From an uncultured Corynebacterium sp. (GTDB lineage: Bacteria; Actinomycetota; Actinomycetes; Mycobacteriales; Mycobacteriaceae), in assembly GCA_943913645.1 (NCBI GenBank), contig CALTYZ010000022.1, positions 1 through 39,304 of the forward strand: 39,304 bases of DNA, written 5' to 3'. Below are positions 15,974 to 24,854 of this stretch, piece by piece. Position 1 is the first letter of the stretch. The number at the start of each line of letters is the position of its first letter. The position numbers and the translations under genes are program-made. The notes under the pieces were generated by a model. It saw nothing but the letters and a program-made list of their open reading frames with translations. It had not been told where the DNA came from and did not search any database.

Positions 15974-16786
15974 TTACCCGCGCAGACGTGTTTCAACCTC
16001 ATCTACTAGCTGGGGATTTCCCGCCAGGCACCACGTCACGCCTCCTGCATCAACCTTGATCGCGCGGCCGCCCACAGCCTCCACCAGCGCTTTGCCGGGC
16101 AGCCAATCCCAATCGGCCACCGAGTGCTGTAACCAGCCACCCATTTGACCTGCGGCGAGGGATGCAAGATCTACCGACCCCGCACCGAACATCCGGATTG
16201 TGGCCGCGTCACGTGTGGCACGGAGCCACGTTTCCAAGAGACGGTCATCGCCCATGAAGGTGGGGTGCAGATATGTGATGAGCGCTTCCTCGCGTATCGA
16301 CGCCGCCTCTAACTGCGGCAGCTCAACCCCATCACACGTAGCCGCGCCTTGGGCTGCGAGCCAGGTGGTGCCAGTGGCAGGCCGGTGCACGGCGCCGAGT
16401 ATCGCCCGGCCCGCCGCCGGATCGCCCTCAGCTACGGCGATCGCGGAGCAGAAATAATCTGAACCTTGGGAGAAGTTGTATGTTCCGTCAACCGGGTCGA
16501 TCACCCACGTGCGGCCGGTGCGAGAGGGACGACTCGCACCTTCCTCACCGAGCAGCCCGTCATCGCTGCGCAGCGCTTCTAGCGCCGCGGCGACGAATGC
16601 CTCAGCCGCATGATCTGCCTCCGTCACCACATCAGACACTGATGTTTTCCGGTCGGTGTGAAGCCCGCCAGCGCGCATCGTGAGCGCAAGCTGGCCGGCG
16701 TGTTCAACCAACGCGGCGGCAAGCTCAGCGTCGGTGCAATTGCGGTGAGATTCAATGAACTGGGCTGTGGTGATCACAGCGTTCAT
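15974..16786 (-). CDS. Inositol monophosphatase family phosphatase
   Basis: A 270-residue paralogue of the neighbouring hisN with the same metal motifs: GEEGASRPS, DPVDGTYNF and DWDWLPGKALVEAVGG. Family members dephosphorylate inositol 1-phosphate, histidinol phosphate, fructose-1,6-bisphosphate or related esters; the substrate is open. Its ATG overlaps the thiC stop codon (TAATG on the minus strand), so it is translationally coupled to thiC. This raises the possibility of a role near thiamine metabolism, for example a phosphatase for a thiamine or pyrimidine phosphate, but chance positioning is equally possible. Confidence 0.85.
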   Translation of the reverse strand: MNAVITTAQFIESHRNCTDAELAAALVEHAGQLALTMRAGGLHTDRKTSVSDVVTEADHAAEAFVAAALEALRSDDGLLGEEGASRPSRTGRTWVIDPVDGTYNFSQGSDYFCSAIAVAEGDPAAGRAILGAVHRPATGTTWLAAQGAATCDGVELPQLEAASIREEALITYLHPTFMGDDRLLETWLRATRDAATIRMFGAGSVDLASLAAGQMGGWLQHSVADWDWLPGKALVEAVGGRAIKVDAGGVTWCLAGNPQLVDEVETRLRG

Positions 16787-18585
16787 TATTCACCAACGTA
16801 GAGATTCGAGCCGCGCTGGCGAAATTGCTTCGCCATTTCACGCTCGCCACGTTGAAAATCTTCACCGTCTGCGAAGGTGGGGAGGCCCAAGTCGGCGATC
16901 AGCGTGGAGTGCTCACTATCGAGTGCATGATCAAGAGCTTCTCCGAACTCCTCGCGAATATCCTGGCTGATTCGCATGGAGCAGAACTTCGGACCACACA
17001 TAGAGCAGAAGTGGGCCGTTTTCGCTGGTTCCGCCGGCAGTGTCTCATCGTGGTAGGCCTGCGCCGTTTCCGGGTCAAGAGAGAGCGCAAACTGGTCATG
17101 CCAGCGAAACTCGAAACGGGCTTTGCTCATCGCATCATCCCACTCGCGCGCACGGGGATGGCCCTTGGCCACATCAGCCGCGTGGGCGGCGATCTTGTAG
17201 GTGATCACACCGGTTTTGACATCGTCGCGGTTTGGCAACCCGAGGTGTTCTTTCGGCGTGACGTAACACAGCATCGCGGTACCGCCCATTGCGATGTTTG
17301 CCGCACCGATCGCGGAAGTGATGTGGTCGTAGCCTGGTGCGATGTCGGTCACGAGTGGGCCGAGCGTATAAAACGGTGCCCCACCGCACCACTGCTGCTC
17401 TTTTTCATTATTCGCCTGGATCATGTTCAGCGGTACGTGGCCGGGGCCTTCGATCATCACTTGCACGTCATAGTCCCATGCACGTGCGCGAAGCTGCCCG
17501 ATGGTTTTCAATTCGGCAAATTGGGCGGCATCGTTGGCGTCGGCCAACGAGCCGGGACGTAAACCGTCGCCAAGCGAAAAAGCAACGTCGTACTGGGCGA
17601 AGATTTCGCAAAGTTCGTCGAAGTTCTCATACAAAAAACTCTCTTTGTGGTGCGCTAGGCACCATCCGGCCATGATCGACCCGCCGCGCGAGACAATGCC
17701 GGTGATACGATGAGACGTCAACGGGATGTAAGGCAGGCGCACGCCGGCGTGGATAGTCATGTAATCAACACCCTGTTCGCACTGCTCAATGACAGTGTCG
17801 CGGAAAATTTCCCAGGTGAGTTCCTCCGCGACCCCGTCCACCTTCTCCAGTGCCTGGTAGATCGGCACCGTGCCAATCGGCACTGGAGCGTTACGCAGGA
17901 TCCATTCACGCGTCGTGTGGATATCGTTGCCGGTAGACAAGTCCATGACGGTATCGGCACCCCAGCGTGTCGCCCACCGCAACTTGTCCACCTCCTCCCG
18001 AATCGATGAGGTAACGGCAGAGTTTCCAATATTGGCGTTGATTTTGGTGAGAAATGCGTTGCCGATGATCATTGGCTCGCTTTCCGGGTGATTGATGTTG
18101 CTGGGAATGATTGCCCGGCCGGCGGCTACTTCGGAGCGGACCAGCTCAACATCGCAGTGTTCACGCAGTGCGACAAAGCGCATCTCTTCAGTCACGATGC
18201 CGTTGCGGGCGTAATGCATCTGGGTCACGCGTTTGCCTTCGCGTGCTCGCAACGGTGCACGTCTCGCTCCGCGCCACTCCTCACTGGCGGTACCGCGTTT
18301 GACGGCGCGGGTGCCATCGTCGCCAAGCTTCCTGGCGCGGCCTTGGTAGCTGCGCGTATCCTCACGCGCTGCAATCCAGTCGCTTCGAAGTGGTGGCAGT
18401 CCGTGCTCTGGTTCAGCCCACGGCCCGCGAGTGCGATACACCTTCAGTGCAGCGTTCGGGCCATTTGGGGAGTCATCGAGTTCAATTGCTGTTTCTGGAA
18501 CCTCCAGGCCGTCGCGGAGAATCGGTGCGTACCGGTGCTTCGGGTGGATTTCTTTGGCGTAGAGATCGGCAGACAGATCAGCCAT
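16786..18585 (-). CDS. thiC: Phosphomethylpyrimidine synthase ThiC
   Basis: Radical-SAM enzyme that rearranges aminoimidazole ribotide to hydroxymethylpyrimidine phosphate, the pyrimidine half of thiamine. The 599-residue protein is of normal length with the conserved central blocks (NADTVMDLSTG-like, MIEGPGHVPLN) and the C-terminal iron-sulfur motif CSMCGPKFC (CX2CX4C). The ATG at 18585 follows a strong AAGGAG. A TPP riboswitch lies immediately upstream. The stop codon overlaps the start of the downstream phosphatase gene. thiC lies between prfB and the hisN pair, which I remember as near neighbours in C. glutamicum, so its position may be specific to this lineage. Confidence 0.97.
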   Translation of the reverse strand: MADLSADLYAKEIHPKHRYAPILRDGLEVPETAIELDDSPNGPNAALKVYRTRGPWAEPEHGLPPLRSDWIAAREDTRSYQGRARKLGDDGTRAVKRGTASEEWRGARRAPLRAREGKRVTQMHYARNGIVTEEMRFVALREHCDVELVRSEVAAGRAIIPSNINHPESEPMIIGNAFLTKINANIGNSAVTSSIREEVDKLRWATRWGADTVMDLSTGNDIHTTREWILRNAPVPIGTVPIYQALEKVDGVAEELTWEIFRDTVIEQCEQGVDYMTIHAGVRLPYIPLTSHRITGIVSRGGSIMAGWCLAHHKESFLYENFDELCEIFAQYDVAFSLGDGLRPGSLADANDAAQFAELKTIGQLRARAWDYDVQVMIEGPGHVPLNMIQANNEKEQQWCGGAPFYTLGPLVTDIAPGYDHITSAIGAANIAMGGTAMLCYVTPKEHLGLPNRDDVKTGVITYKIAAHAADVAKGHPRAREWDDAMSKARFEFRWHDQFALSLDPETAQAYHDETLPAEPAKTAHFCSMCGPKFCSMRISQDIREEFGEALDHALDSEHSTLIADLGLPTFADGEDFQRGEREMAKQFRQRGSNLYVGE

Positions 18586-18600
18586 GTCGTACTCCTTAAA

Positions 18601-18690
18601 CTTCCTTCGCTGGTGCTAACCAGACAGGTTCGGACGGTGCTCGTGCGGCGATAGCACGATCTCAGCCCGCTGCCGCGGGCACCCGTGTTG
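18601..18690 (-). promoter_or_regulatory. TPP riboswitch (THI element) of thiC
   Basis: Read on the minus strand this carries the conserved blocks of the TPP aptamer in order: ACACGGGTGCCC, GGGCTGAGATC, a variable hairpin (GTGCTATCGCCGCAC), CCGAACCTG, TCTGGTTAGCACCAGCGAAGGAAG. The 3' end of the aptamer is only a few bases from the AAGGAG of thiC, and I see no intrinsic terminator between them, so control by masking the ribosome binding site is more likely than by transcription termination. A possible -10 box, TAGACT, lies upstream (18703-18708 on the complement). Confidence 0.96.
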
Positions 18691-18771
18691 GGATGGAGAG
18701 TAAGTCTAGCTGCCTGTCGCAGGCGGCGCGGAATCCCAGACTGCCGCTCGGCTCCATTAAGCTTTGGCGGT

Positions 18772-19884
18772 ATGCAATCGGAGACTCAAACCCGCATTAA
18801 GGACCTCGAGATCACCTTAAGCAGCATTGAGCAGGTGATGGACCTGGACCAGATGGCTGAGCGGGTTCGCGAGCTGGAGCAGCAAGCGGGGGATCCAAGC
18901 CTGTGGGACGACCCAGCCCACGCGCAGCAAGTGACTTCCGAGCTTTCGAGTGTGCAGACGCGGTTGCGGAAAGTCACCAGCCTGCGTGGACGCCTTGAGG
19001 ATCTGCCGGTCATGTATGAGCTGGCAGAGGAGGAGGGCGAGACCTCTGTGGCAGATGCGGAGTTAGAAGATATCGCAGCCCAGGTTGAATCCCTTGAAGT
19101 GCAGACCATGCTTTCTGGGGAATATGACGAGCGCGAGGCAGTGGTGAACATTCGTTCCGGTGCAGGTGGTGTCGATGCTGCTGATTGGGCGGAAATGCTC
19201 ATGCGCATGTATACCCGCTGGGCGGAGAAGCAAGGACACAAAGTCGATATTTATGACATCTCCTACGCTGAAGAAGCTGGCATCAAATCCGCCACGTTCG
19301 TCGTCCACGGGGAGTACCTCTACGGCCAACTGTCGGTAGAGCAGGGGGCGCACCGACTCGTGCGTATTTCTCCCTTTGATAATCAAGGACGCCGACAAAC
19401 CTCCTTTGCAGAGGTAGAAGTGCTTCCGGTAGTGGAACAGACAGATCACATTGATATTCCAGACTCCGACATTAGGGTCGACGTGTACCGTTCATCCGGC
19501 CCGGGGGGTCAGTCGGTGAATACGACCGATTCGGCGGTTCGTATTACCCACCTTCCCACTGGGATTGTGGTGACCTGCCAGAATGAGAAATCACAGATCC
19601 AGAACAAAGCGTCAGCGCTCAACGTGTTGCAGTCCCGGCTGCTGGAAAAGAAGCGTCAGGAAGAAAAAGCTGAACTTGATGCGCTTGGCGCGGGAGGGAA
19701 TGCGAGTTGGGGTAACCAAATGCGCTCGTATGTCCTTCACCCGTACCAAATGGTCAAGGATCTGCGCACGGAGTATGAAGTGGGCGATCCGCAAAAGGTG
19801 CTCGATGGCGACATCGACGGTTTTCTGGAGGCAGGCATCCGGTGGAGAATGGCGCAGAACGGGGAATCGGCGGGGGAATTATAG
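18772..19884 (+). CDS. prfB: Peptide chain release factor 2
   Basis: RF2 ends translation at UGA and UAA. From ATG 18772 the protein has 370 residues. It contains the stop-codon-reading SPF motif (in RISPFDNQGRR) and the catalytic GGQ loop (SSGPGGQSVNTT) that triggers peptide release. The N-terminus (MQSETQTRIKDLE) is the normal family start; longer frames upstream would enter the thiC riboswitch region. The frame is continuous, without the internal UGA and programmed +1 shift known from many other bacteria. It heads the prfB-ftsE-ftsX-smpB group. Confidence 0.95.
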   Translation: MQSETQTRIKDLEITLSSIEQVMDLDQMAERVRELEQQAGDPSLWDDPAHAQQVTSELSSVQTRLRKVTSLRGRLEDLPVMYELAEEEGETSVADAELEDIAAQVESLEVQTMLSGEYDEREAVVNIRSGAGGVDAADWAEMLMRMYTRWAEKQGHKVDIYDISYAEEAGIKSATFVVHGEYLYGQLSVEQGAHRLVRISPFDNQGRRQTSFAEVEVLPVVEQTDHIDIPDSDIRVDVYRSSGPGGQSVNTTDSAVRITHLPTGIVVTCQNEKSQIQNKASALNVLQSRLLEKKRQEEKAELDALGAGGNASWGNQMRSYVLHPYQMVKDLRTEYEVGDPQKVLDGDIDGFLEAGIRWRMAQNGESAGEL

Positions 19885-19953
19885 GTCAGTAATTATCTAT
19901 CCGCTTCCGGCGATAAGTTCTTGAGAGCATTGCTAGCGAGTAAGGTTTTGCAG

Positions 19954-20646
19954 ATGATTACATTCGACCACGTGACCAAGTATTACCCCACGTCAACGCG
20001 GCCCGCGTTGAACGATGTTTCATTCCAAATTGGGGATGGGGAATTTGTCTTCCTCATTGGTCCGTCGGGTTCCGGTAAATCAACGTTCCTCGAACTCATG
20101 GTGCGTGAAGAAAATGTCACCTCCGGGGACGTGTGGTTTGATAACTTCCACGTCAACGCGCTCAGCGGTAAAGACATCAACTCGTTGCGGCAGTCGATTG
20201 GCTATGTTTTTCAAGACTTCCGTCTGCTCCCGCGGCTCACGGTGTACGAAAACGTCGCGTTTGCCCTTGAGGTGATCGGCAAATCCAAATCCCGGATCCA
20301 GCGACTCGTCCCGGATGCGCTTGAGTTGGTTGGGTTGGCGTCGAAAAGCAAGCGAATGCCCCACGAGCTCTCCGGCGGCGAGCAACAGCGTGTCGCCATC
20401 GCTCGGGCGTTTGTGAATCGGCCCCGGCTGATGCTTGCGGACGAACCCACGGGTAACCTTGACCCATCAACTGCCGACGAAATCATGGCACTGCTGTCAC
20501 GCATCAACCGGCTTGGCACCACTGTGGTGATGTCTACCCATAATGTGCGCGCTGTCAACGACATGCGCCAGCGGGTCATGGAATTGGAGATGGGCCAGCT
20601 TGTTCGGGATGAGGCGCATGGTGTCTACGGAAATGTGAGGGTGTAA
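19954..20646 (+). CDS. ftsE: Cell division ATP-binding protein FtsE
   Basis: ABC-type ATPase that works with FtsX to control peptidoglycan hydrolysis at the septum. The 230-residue protein has Walker A GPSGSGKST, the signature LSGGEQQR, Walker B RLMLADEP and the H-loop STHN. I start it at ATG 19954 (MITFDHVTKYY) because TAAGG lies upstream and the extra residues of a longer start have no family counterpart. ftsX starts directly after its stop codon (TAAATG). Confidence 0.95.
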   Translation: MITFDHVTKYYPTSTRPALNDVSFQIGDGEFVFLIGPSGSGKSTFLELMVREENVTSGDVWFDNFHVNALSGKDINSLRQSIGYVFQDFRLLPRLTVYENVAFALEVIGKSKSRIQRLVPDALELVGLASKSKRMPHELSGGEQQRVAIARAFVNRPRLMLADEPTGNLDPSTADEIMALLSRINRLGTTVVMSTHNVRAVNDMRQRVMELEMGQLVRDEAHGVYGNVRV

Positions 20647-21549
20647 ATGAACTGGGGCTTCATCTTCCGTGAAGGTGTTAAGGGCCTGGGCCGTAACATT
20701 ACGATGACTATCGCGCTGGTGATTACCACAGCGCTGTCGCTCGCACTCGTCGGAGCTGGGATTATGCTCTCCCGGGCGACCGCGGAAACGAAAAATCTTT
20801 ACCTCGACCGCGTTGAAGTCATGGTGGAACTCGATGAGGAGATCTCTGCAAACGACCCGGACTGTTCCAGTGATCCCTGCCGGCAGGTGCGCGACACGCT
20901 GCAGGGCGATGAACGCGTCGAGCAGGTGACCTTCCGTTCACGGCAGCAGTCCTATGAGCGTTTTGTCGAGCTTTTTGGTGAGACAGAGCCCGACCTTGTG
21001 CGCGAAACAGGACCTGAGGCACTTCCTGCGGCGCTGCATGTGCGGTTGAAGGACCCGTCTGATATCGCACCGATTGATGCGATTCGCAACTTGCCGCAGG
21101 TAGCAGTGGTCACAGACCAGTCGGATACGGTGCGCGGTGCGGCGGAGACGATGGATACATTCCGCAACGTCACCTGGTTGGCGGCAGGTGCGCAGGCGCT
21201 TGCTGCGATCTTCTTGATTGCGAACATGGTCCAGCTTGCGGCGTACCACCGCCGCGAACAAATCGCGATTATGCGCATGGTCGGCGCTTCGCGCTGGTTC
21301 ACGCAGGCTCCGTTCGTGCTCGAGGCGGTGGTTTCGGTGTTGCTGGGCGCACTGCTGGCCATGGTCATGATGTGGGTAGGCAAACGCTCCATTGTGGACC
21401 CAACGCTTACTGAGCTTTACTCAACCCAGCTGATCGCGCGTGTGCCCGATTCTGCGGTGTGGACAGTCATGCCTCTCGTCAGCCTGATCGCGATGCTGAT
21501 CGGTGGGCTTGCGGCGCAGGTAGCATTGCGCTCCTACGTGCGTAAGTAG
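20647..21549 (+). CDS. ftsX: Cell division membrane protein FtsX
   Basis: Membrane partner of FtsE; its outer loop activates a septal hydrolase (RipC in mycobacteria). 300 residues: N-terminal cytoplasmic stretch, first helix at about 20-43, a long extracytoplasmic loop (about 44-170) holding a Cys pair (DCSSDPC), then three more helices, with QIAIMRMVGAS between helices 2 and 3, as in the FtsX domain. It begins immediately after ftsE. Confidence 0.95.
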   Translation: MNWGFIFREGVKGLGRNITMTIALVITTALSLALVGAGIMLSRATAETKNLYLDRVEVMVELDEEISANDPDCSSDPCRQVRDTLQGDERVEQVTFRSRQQSYERFVELFGETEPDLVRETGPEALPAALHVRLKDPSDIAPIDAIRNLPQVAVVTDQSDTVRGAAETMDTFRNVTWLAAGAQALAAIFLIANMVQLAAYHRREQIAIMRMVGASRWFTQAPFVLEAVVSVLLGALLAMVMMWVGKRSIVDPTLTELYSTQLIARVPDSAVWTVMPLVSLIAMLIGGLAAQVALRSYVRK

Positions 21550-21577
21550 TGGTGAACGTAGTAGACTGTCGTGGCTT

Positions 21578-22072
21578 ATGGGCAAGAAGAAAAAGGGGCA
21601 GGCGCTGAGAGGCGGTGTTTTGGCCACCAACCGCAAGGCCCGACACGATTACACCATTATTGACACATGGGAAGCCGGGATTGCCCTGGTCGGCACCGAG
21701 ATTAAATCGCTGCGGGAAGGCAAGATTTCACTGACCGATGCGTTTGCCACCGTGGACAAAGGGGAAGTTTGGTTGCGTAACCTGCACATTCCTGAATATT
21801 CCATGGGGCATTGGACGAATCATTCGCCGCGTCGTACCCGCAAGCTGCTGCTGCACCGTCGTGAGATCGACTCGCTCGCAGGCAAAGTGCGAGACGGCAA
21901 CCGCACACTGGTGCCACTGTCGGTTTATTTAAAAGACGGCCGCGCAAAAGTTGAGCTTGGACTTGCACAGGGCAAACAAGACTATGACAAGCGCCAGGAC
22001 ATCAAGAGACGTACTGAAGATCGGGAGATCGCCCGCGATCTGGGGCGCAAGCTGAAGGGGATCAAGGCCTAA
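21578..22072 (+). CDS. smpB: SsrA-binding protein SmpB
   Basis: Binds tmRNA and guides it to stalled ribosomes for trans-translation. 164 residues with typical motifs: NRKARHDY, GIALVGTEIKSLREGK, RKLLLHRREI and the basic C-terminal tail KRQDIKRRTEDREIARDL. It lies 0.8 kb upstream of the tmRNA gene, a common pairing. Confidence 0.97.
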   Translation: MGKKKKGQALRGGVLATNRKARHDYTIIDTWEAGIALVGTEIKSLREGKISLTDAFATVDKGEVWLRNLHIPEYSMGHWTNHSPRRTRKLLLHRREIDSLAGKVRDGNRTLVPLSVYLKDGRAKVELGLAQGKQDYDKRQDIKRRTEDREIARDLGRKLKGIKA

Positions 22073-22122
22073 AAGCACCGCTGGGGTGTGGCTGAGGTGC
22101 TGCTGCAGCTACGTTGGATCTC

Positions 22123-22779
22123 ATGAAACGGGCATTGATTACGGGAGCCTCGCGCGGGATTGGTCGCGCGATCGCTGAGGAGCTGGCTAACGATCACCAC
22201 ATTATTGCTGGTGCTTCAAAAGAGGCATCAGAGGTGGTCGCAGCGCTGCCGAGTGCAGAGCCGTTCGAGGTTGATCTGCGCGATATTGATGCGCTGCAGC
22301 GCGCGGTGGCGAATATCGGCGAGCTTGATGTGCTGGTGCACGCTGCTGGGGTGCTGCATAAGGCGCCGCTTGAGGAGCTCGATGTGTCGCACTGGCGCGA
22401 GGGGTTCGCGGTGAACGTGCTCGCCCCGGTGGTGCTTACGCAAGCGCTGCTTCCCGCTTTGCGACGCTCGCGTGGCATCGTTCTCACCCTGAATTCTGGA
22501 GCCGGATTCCACGGGATTGAGGAGCACACAGCCTACTGTGCCTCGAAGTTCGCGCTGCGGGGTTTTACTGACTCGCTGCGCCTCGAAGAGCACGGACGTC
22601 TCCGGGTCACATCGCTGCATCCAGGGCGTACTGACACGGATATGATTGCGGACCCGAAGTATGGTGAGCGTCCGAAAATGGACCCGATCTCGGTTGCTAA
22701 GGCTGCCCGTTTGGCAATTGATGCAGGTCCGGATGCAACGGTTGAGTTCCTGCGGATTGCTCCGTCGGGTTTGCAGTAG
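22123..22779 (+). CDS. Short-chain dehydrogenase/reductase (SDR)
   Basis: NAD(P)-dependent oxidoreductase of 218 residues with the classical SDR layout: cofactor motif TGASRGIG near the N-terminus, HAAGVL in the NNAG position, catalytic Ser in LNSGAG and YxxxK in AYCASK. The downstream LHPGRTDTDM is also typical. I prefer ATG 22123 over TTG 22114, since MKRALITGAS is a normal SDR start. It lies between smpB and ssrA on the same strand. Substrate unknown. Confidence 0.88.
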   Translation: MKRALITGASRGIGRAIAEELANDHHIIAGASKEASEVVAALPSAEPFEVDLRDIDALQRAVANIGELDVLVHAAGVLHKAPLEELDVSHWREGFAVNVLAPVVLTQALLPALRRSRGIVLTLNSGAGFHGIEEHTAYCASKFALRGFTDSLRLEEHGRLRVTSLHPGRTDTDMIADPKYGERPKMDPISVAKAARLAIDAGPDATVEFLRIAPSGLQ

Positions 22780-22864
22780 GTGGGTGCGAGGAATACAGTC
22801 CCTGCTCTTGTGGTGATGGCGACTGTAGGATAGGGTATTGATTCCTACGGTTCCCGTAGTCCAT

Positions 22865-23238
22865 GGGGTTGATTCAGGTTTCGACTTTGTTGACTTAGCC
22901 AGGGGAAGCGTGCCGGTGCAGGCTGGAGACCACCGTAAGCGTCGCAGCAATGAATAAACGCAGAGAAAAACTCTCAGCGTGACTACGCACTCGCTGCCTA
23001 ATTCAGTGAGCTAGTCCGTCAGCCCGGGACTGTCTCCGACCCGGTTCCTGGCGTCGACTCAGGAGACTTGCTCTCACTGCGTGTCAGTGCGCGGTGTGGG
23101 GACACTTTCACTGACTGGGCCCACCGTCCGGACATGTTCGTCTGATCCGGAGGGCCGATGAGAGGTCACGTGCGAACTGCGCACGGAGAAGCCCTGGCGC
23201 GGTGACAGAGGACCCGGGTTCGATTCCCGGCAACTCCA
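22865..23238 (+). ncRNA. ssrA: Transfer-messenger RNA (tmRNA)
   Basis: The 5' end GGGGUUGAUUCAGGUUUCGAC and 3' end GGGUUCGAUUCCCGGCAACUCCA form the tRNA-like half: a 7-bp acceptor stem (GGGGUUG / CAACUCC, one G-U) and T-arm. CCA is not encoded. The tag frame is GCA at 22962 to TAA at 23001-23003 and reads AEKNSQRDYALAA, ending in the ALAA degradation signal. The tag resembles the corynebacterial type. Length is about 374 bases. The gene is followed by a strong terminator. Confidence 0.97.
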
Positions 23239-23250
23239 CTGCAAGGCACA

Positions 23251-23300
23251 TGCGCCCCAGTAGCCCTCGAGCGAGGGTGGCCGGGGCGCATTGTCTTTTC
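23251..23300 (+). terminator. Rho-independent terminator after tmRNA
   Basis: TGCGCCCC (23251-23258) pairs with GGGGCGCA (23283-23290), with an inner stem GCCCTCG / CGAGGGT, followed by TTGTCTTTTCTT. The T-run serves the plus strand. The convergent MFS gene ends at 23301, immediately past it. Confidence 0.9.
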
Positions 23301-24647
23301 TTACACGTGTCGCAGGTCAACGCCTGTGGTTTCGGGCAAAATTTTCATGCTCACGAGTGTGAGTATGCACATGAGCACGACGTAAGCGCCCGAGGCCCAC
23401 ACGAGCTCGCGGGCTACGAACCATTGGTAGATATACGGTGCGGTACCACCGAAGACAGCAACGGAGAGGGAGTACGCCAGACCGATCGAGCGGGTGCGCT
23501 GAGCAGTGGGAAAGACTTCCGACATGATTGAGGCTAACAAGGCCCCACCAGCGGCAACCACGATAATGGCGAGAGTAGAAGCGACGAGCAATGTCCAGGG
23601 CCGAGAGTCGATGAAGTTCATGAGCGGGATTTGCAGCAAGCCGAGCGCGATGGCAAAGGTATACATCACTGGTTTGCGTCCGATTCGGTCTGATAGCGAC
23701 CCCCACAGTGGCAATGCAACTAAGCCGATTGCCTGTGCGGCGACGGTGACCCAATAAGCACCCTGGGTGGGCATTCCCTCATGCGTGATTGCGTAGGTGG
23801 AGACATACGACGTCCAGGTGTAGTGCGATGCGGTTACGCCTGAGACCATGCCGATGATGAGCATAATGTTCGCCAGCTGGGATCGTTTCGGCGCGGCAGC
23901 TGATGGTGCTTGCTCGATGTGGCTTCCAGGTGCGTCAACGACGGTGTCAAGTTCCTCGAAGTGGTCCGATTCCTTCATATGGCGGCGTAGGTAGAGCGCG
24001 AACATTGCAGCAGCGGCACCGAGCCAGAATGGAATACGCCATGCCCAGGCTGCGATCTGCTCGTCTGTCAACGCAAGAGAGATGATGCCCCCGAGGGTGT
24101 AGGCGATCACGGAACCACCGAAAATGGCAACGTAGACGAGCGATCCCCATTTGCCGCGGTGCGCTGGTGGTGCGATCTCTGGGATGTAGCTGTTCGCGGT
24201 TGCGGATTCTCCGCCGTGAGCGAAACCCTGCACGATGCGGATAAGCAAAAGCCCAAGAGATGCCCATACGCCGATCGTTTCGTAGGTGGGGAACAAACCG
24301 ATCACCACAGATGCGAACGCCATCATGATGATGGTGGTCATGAGCACGTTCTTGCGCCCCTTCCGGTCCGCAATTCGACCGAATACGATGCCGCCGAGGG
24401 GGCGGAAGAGGAAGCCGATGGCGAACACACCAAAGGTAGAGAGCAGTGCGGAAGTTGGGTCCGATTTGTCGAACATGGCTGCCGCGATGAATGGGGCGAA
24501 CACTGCGTAGGAGCTCCACTCGAACCATTCGAGTAGCTGTCCAATGACGCTGGCACCGAGCGAACGGCGATCTGCCGGGACGTCGACGTGCGGATAGTCC
24601 TGGTGTGCTGGCTGTTCTGGAGATGTTGACGCAGGTGCAGAACTCAC
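23301..24647 (-). CDS. MFS transporter, metabolite:H+ symporter (MHS/ProP-KgtP-like) family
   Basis: Inner-membrane proton symporter, probably for an organic acid or osmolyte. With GTG 24647 the protein has 448 residues and about 12 helices. MHS features: LEWFEWSSYAVFAP in helix 1, the loop GRIADRKGRKN, and RIVQGFAHGGES followed by YIPEIAPPAHRG. The second-half GSLSDRIGRKPVM repeats the loop motif. GGAGG lies close before the GTG, which decides against a longer start. It diverges from the carboxylase operon across 407 bases, so it may import a substrate for it; that is inference. Confidence 0.9.
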   Translation of the reverse strand: MSSAPASTSPEQPAHQDYPHVDVPADRRSLGASVIGQLLEWFEWSSYAVFAPFIAAAMFDKSDPTSALLSTFGVFAIGFLFRPLGGIVFGRIADRKGRKNVLMTTIIMMAFASVVIGLFPTYETIGVWASLGLLLIRIVQGFAHGGESATANSYIPEIAPPAHRGKWGSLVYVAIFGGSVIAYTLGGIISLALTDEQIAAWAWRIPFWLGAAAAMFALYLRRHMKESDHFEELDTVVDAPGSHIEQAPSAAAPKRSQLANIMLIIGMVSGVTASHYTWTSYVSTYAITHEGMPTQGAYWVTVAAQAIGLVALPLWGSLSDRIGRKPVMYTFAIALGLLQIPLMNFIDSRPWTLLVASTLAIIVVAAGGALLASIMSEVFPTAQRTRSIGLAYSLSVAVFGGTAPYIYQWFVARELVWASGAYVVLMCILTLVSMKILPETTGVDLRHV

Positions 24648-24746
24648 TATTCCTCCCTTATATGTCGACCCTTCTGGCTCGATCGTTGAGATGTGAAACT
24701 GTTGAGCGAAAACTATCACCGCACTAAACTCGGCGCCGGTGAGATC

Positions 24747-24771
24747 CACATCTCTAAGTTGTAGAGAAGTG
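24747..24771. repeat. Inverted repeat, candidate operator
   Basis: CACATCTCTA and TAGAGAAGTG form 10-base arms with one mismatch around a 5-base spacer. It lies about 100 bases upstream of the MFS start in the divergent region. It may be a regulator binding site or an RNA hairpin in the MFS leader. Confidence 0.45.
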
Positions 24772-24839
24772 TGCAGCACTACATCTTTTGGTTCGATGCA
24801 GGTCAGAGGTGCGAGAGGGTGGAAAGTTGCACAAAAGTT

Positions 24840-24854
24840 GTTCGCATGACGAAC
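24840..24854. repeat. Perfect short inverted repeat, candidate operator
   Basis: GTTCG-CATGA-CGAAC, perfect 5-base arms, in the middle of the divergent region between MFS gene and carboxylase operon. The size and symmetry suit a dimeric regulator (for example IclR or GntR type), but no regulator gene lies next to it. Confidence 0.4.

Noticed and set aside
18772..18870. Programmed frameshift in prfB
   Set aside because: The frame is continuous from ATG 18772 through the family-typical N-terminus without an internal UGA, so no frameshift is needed.
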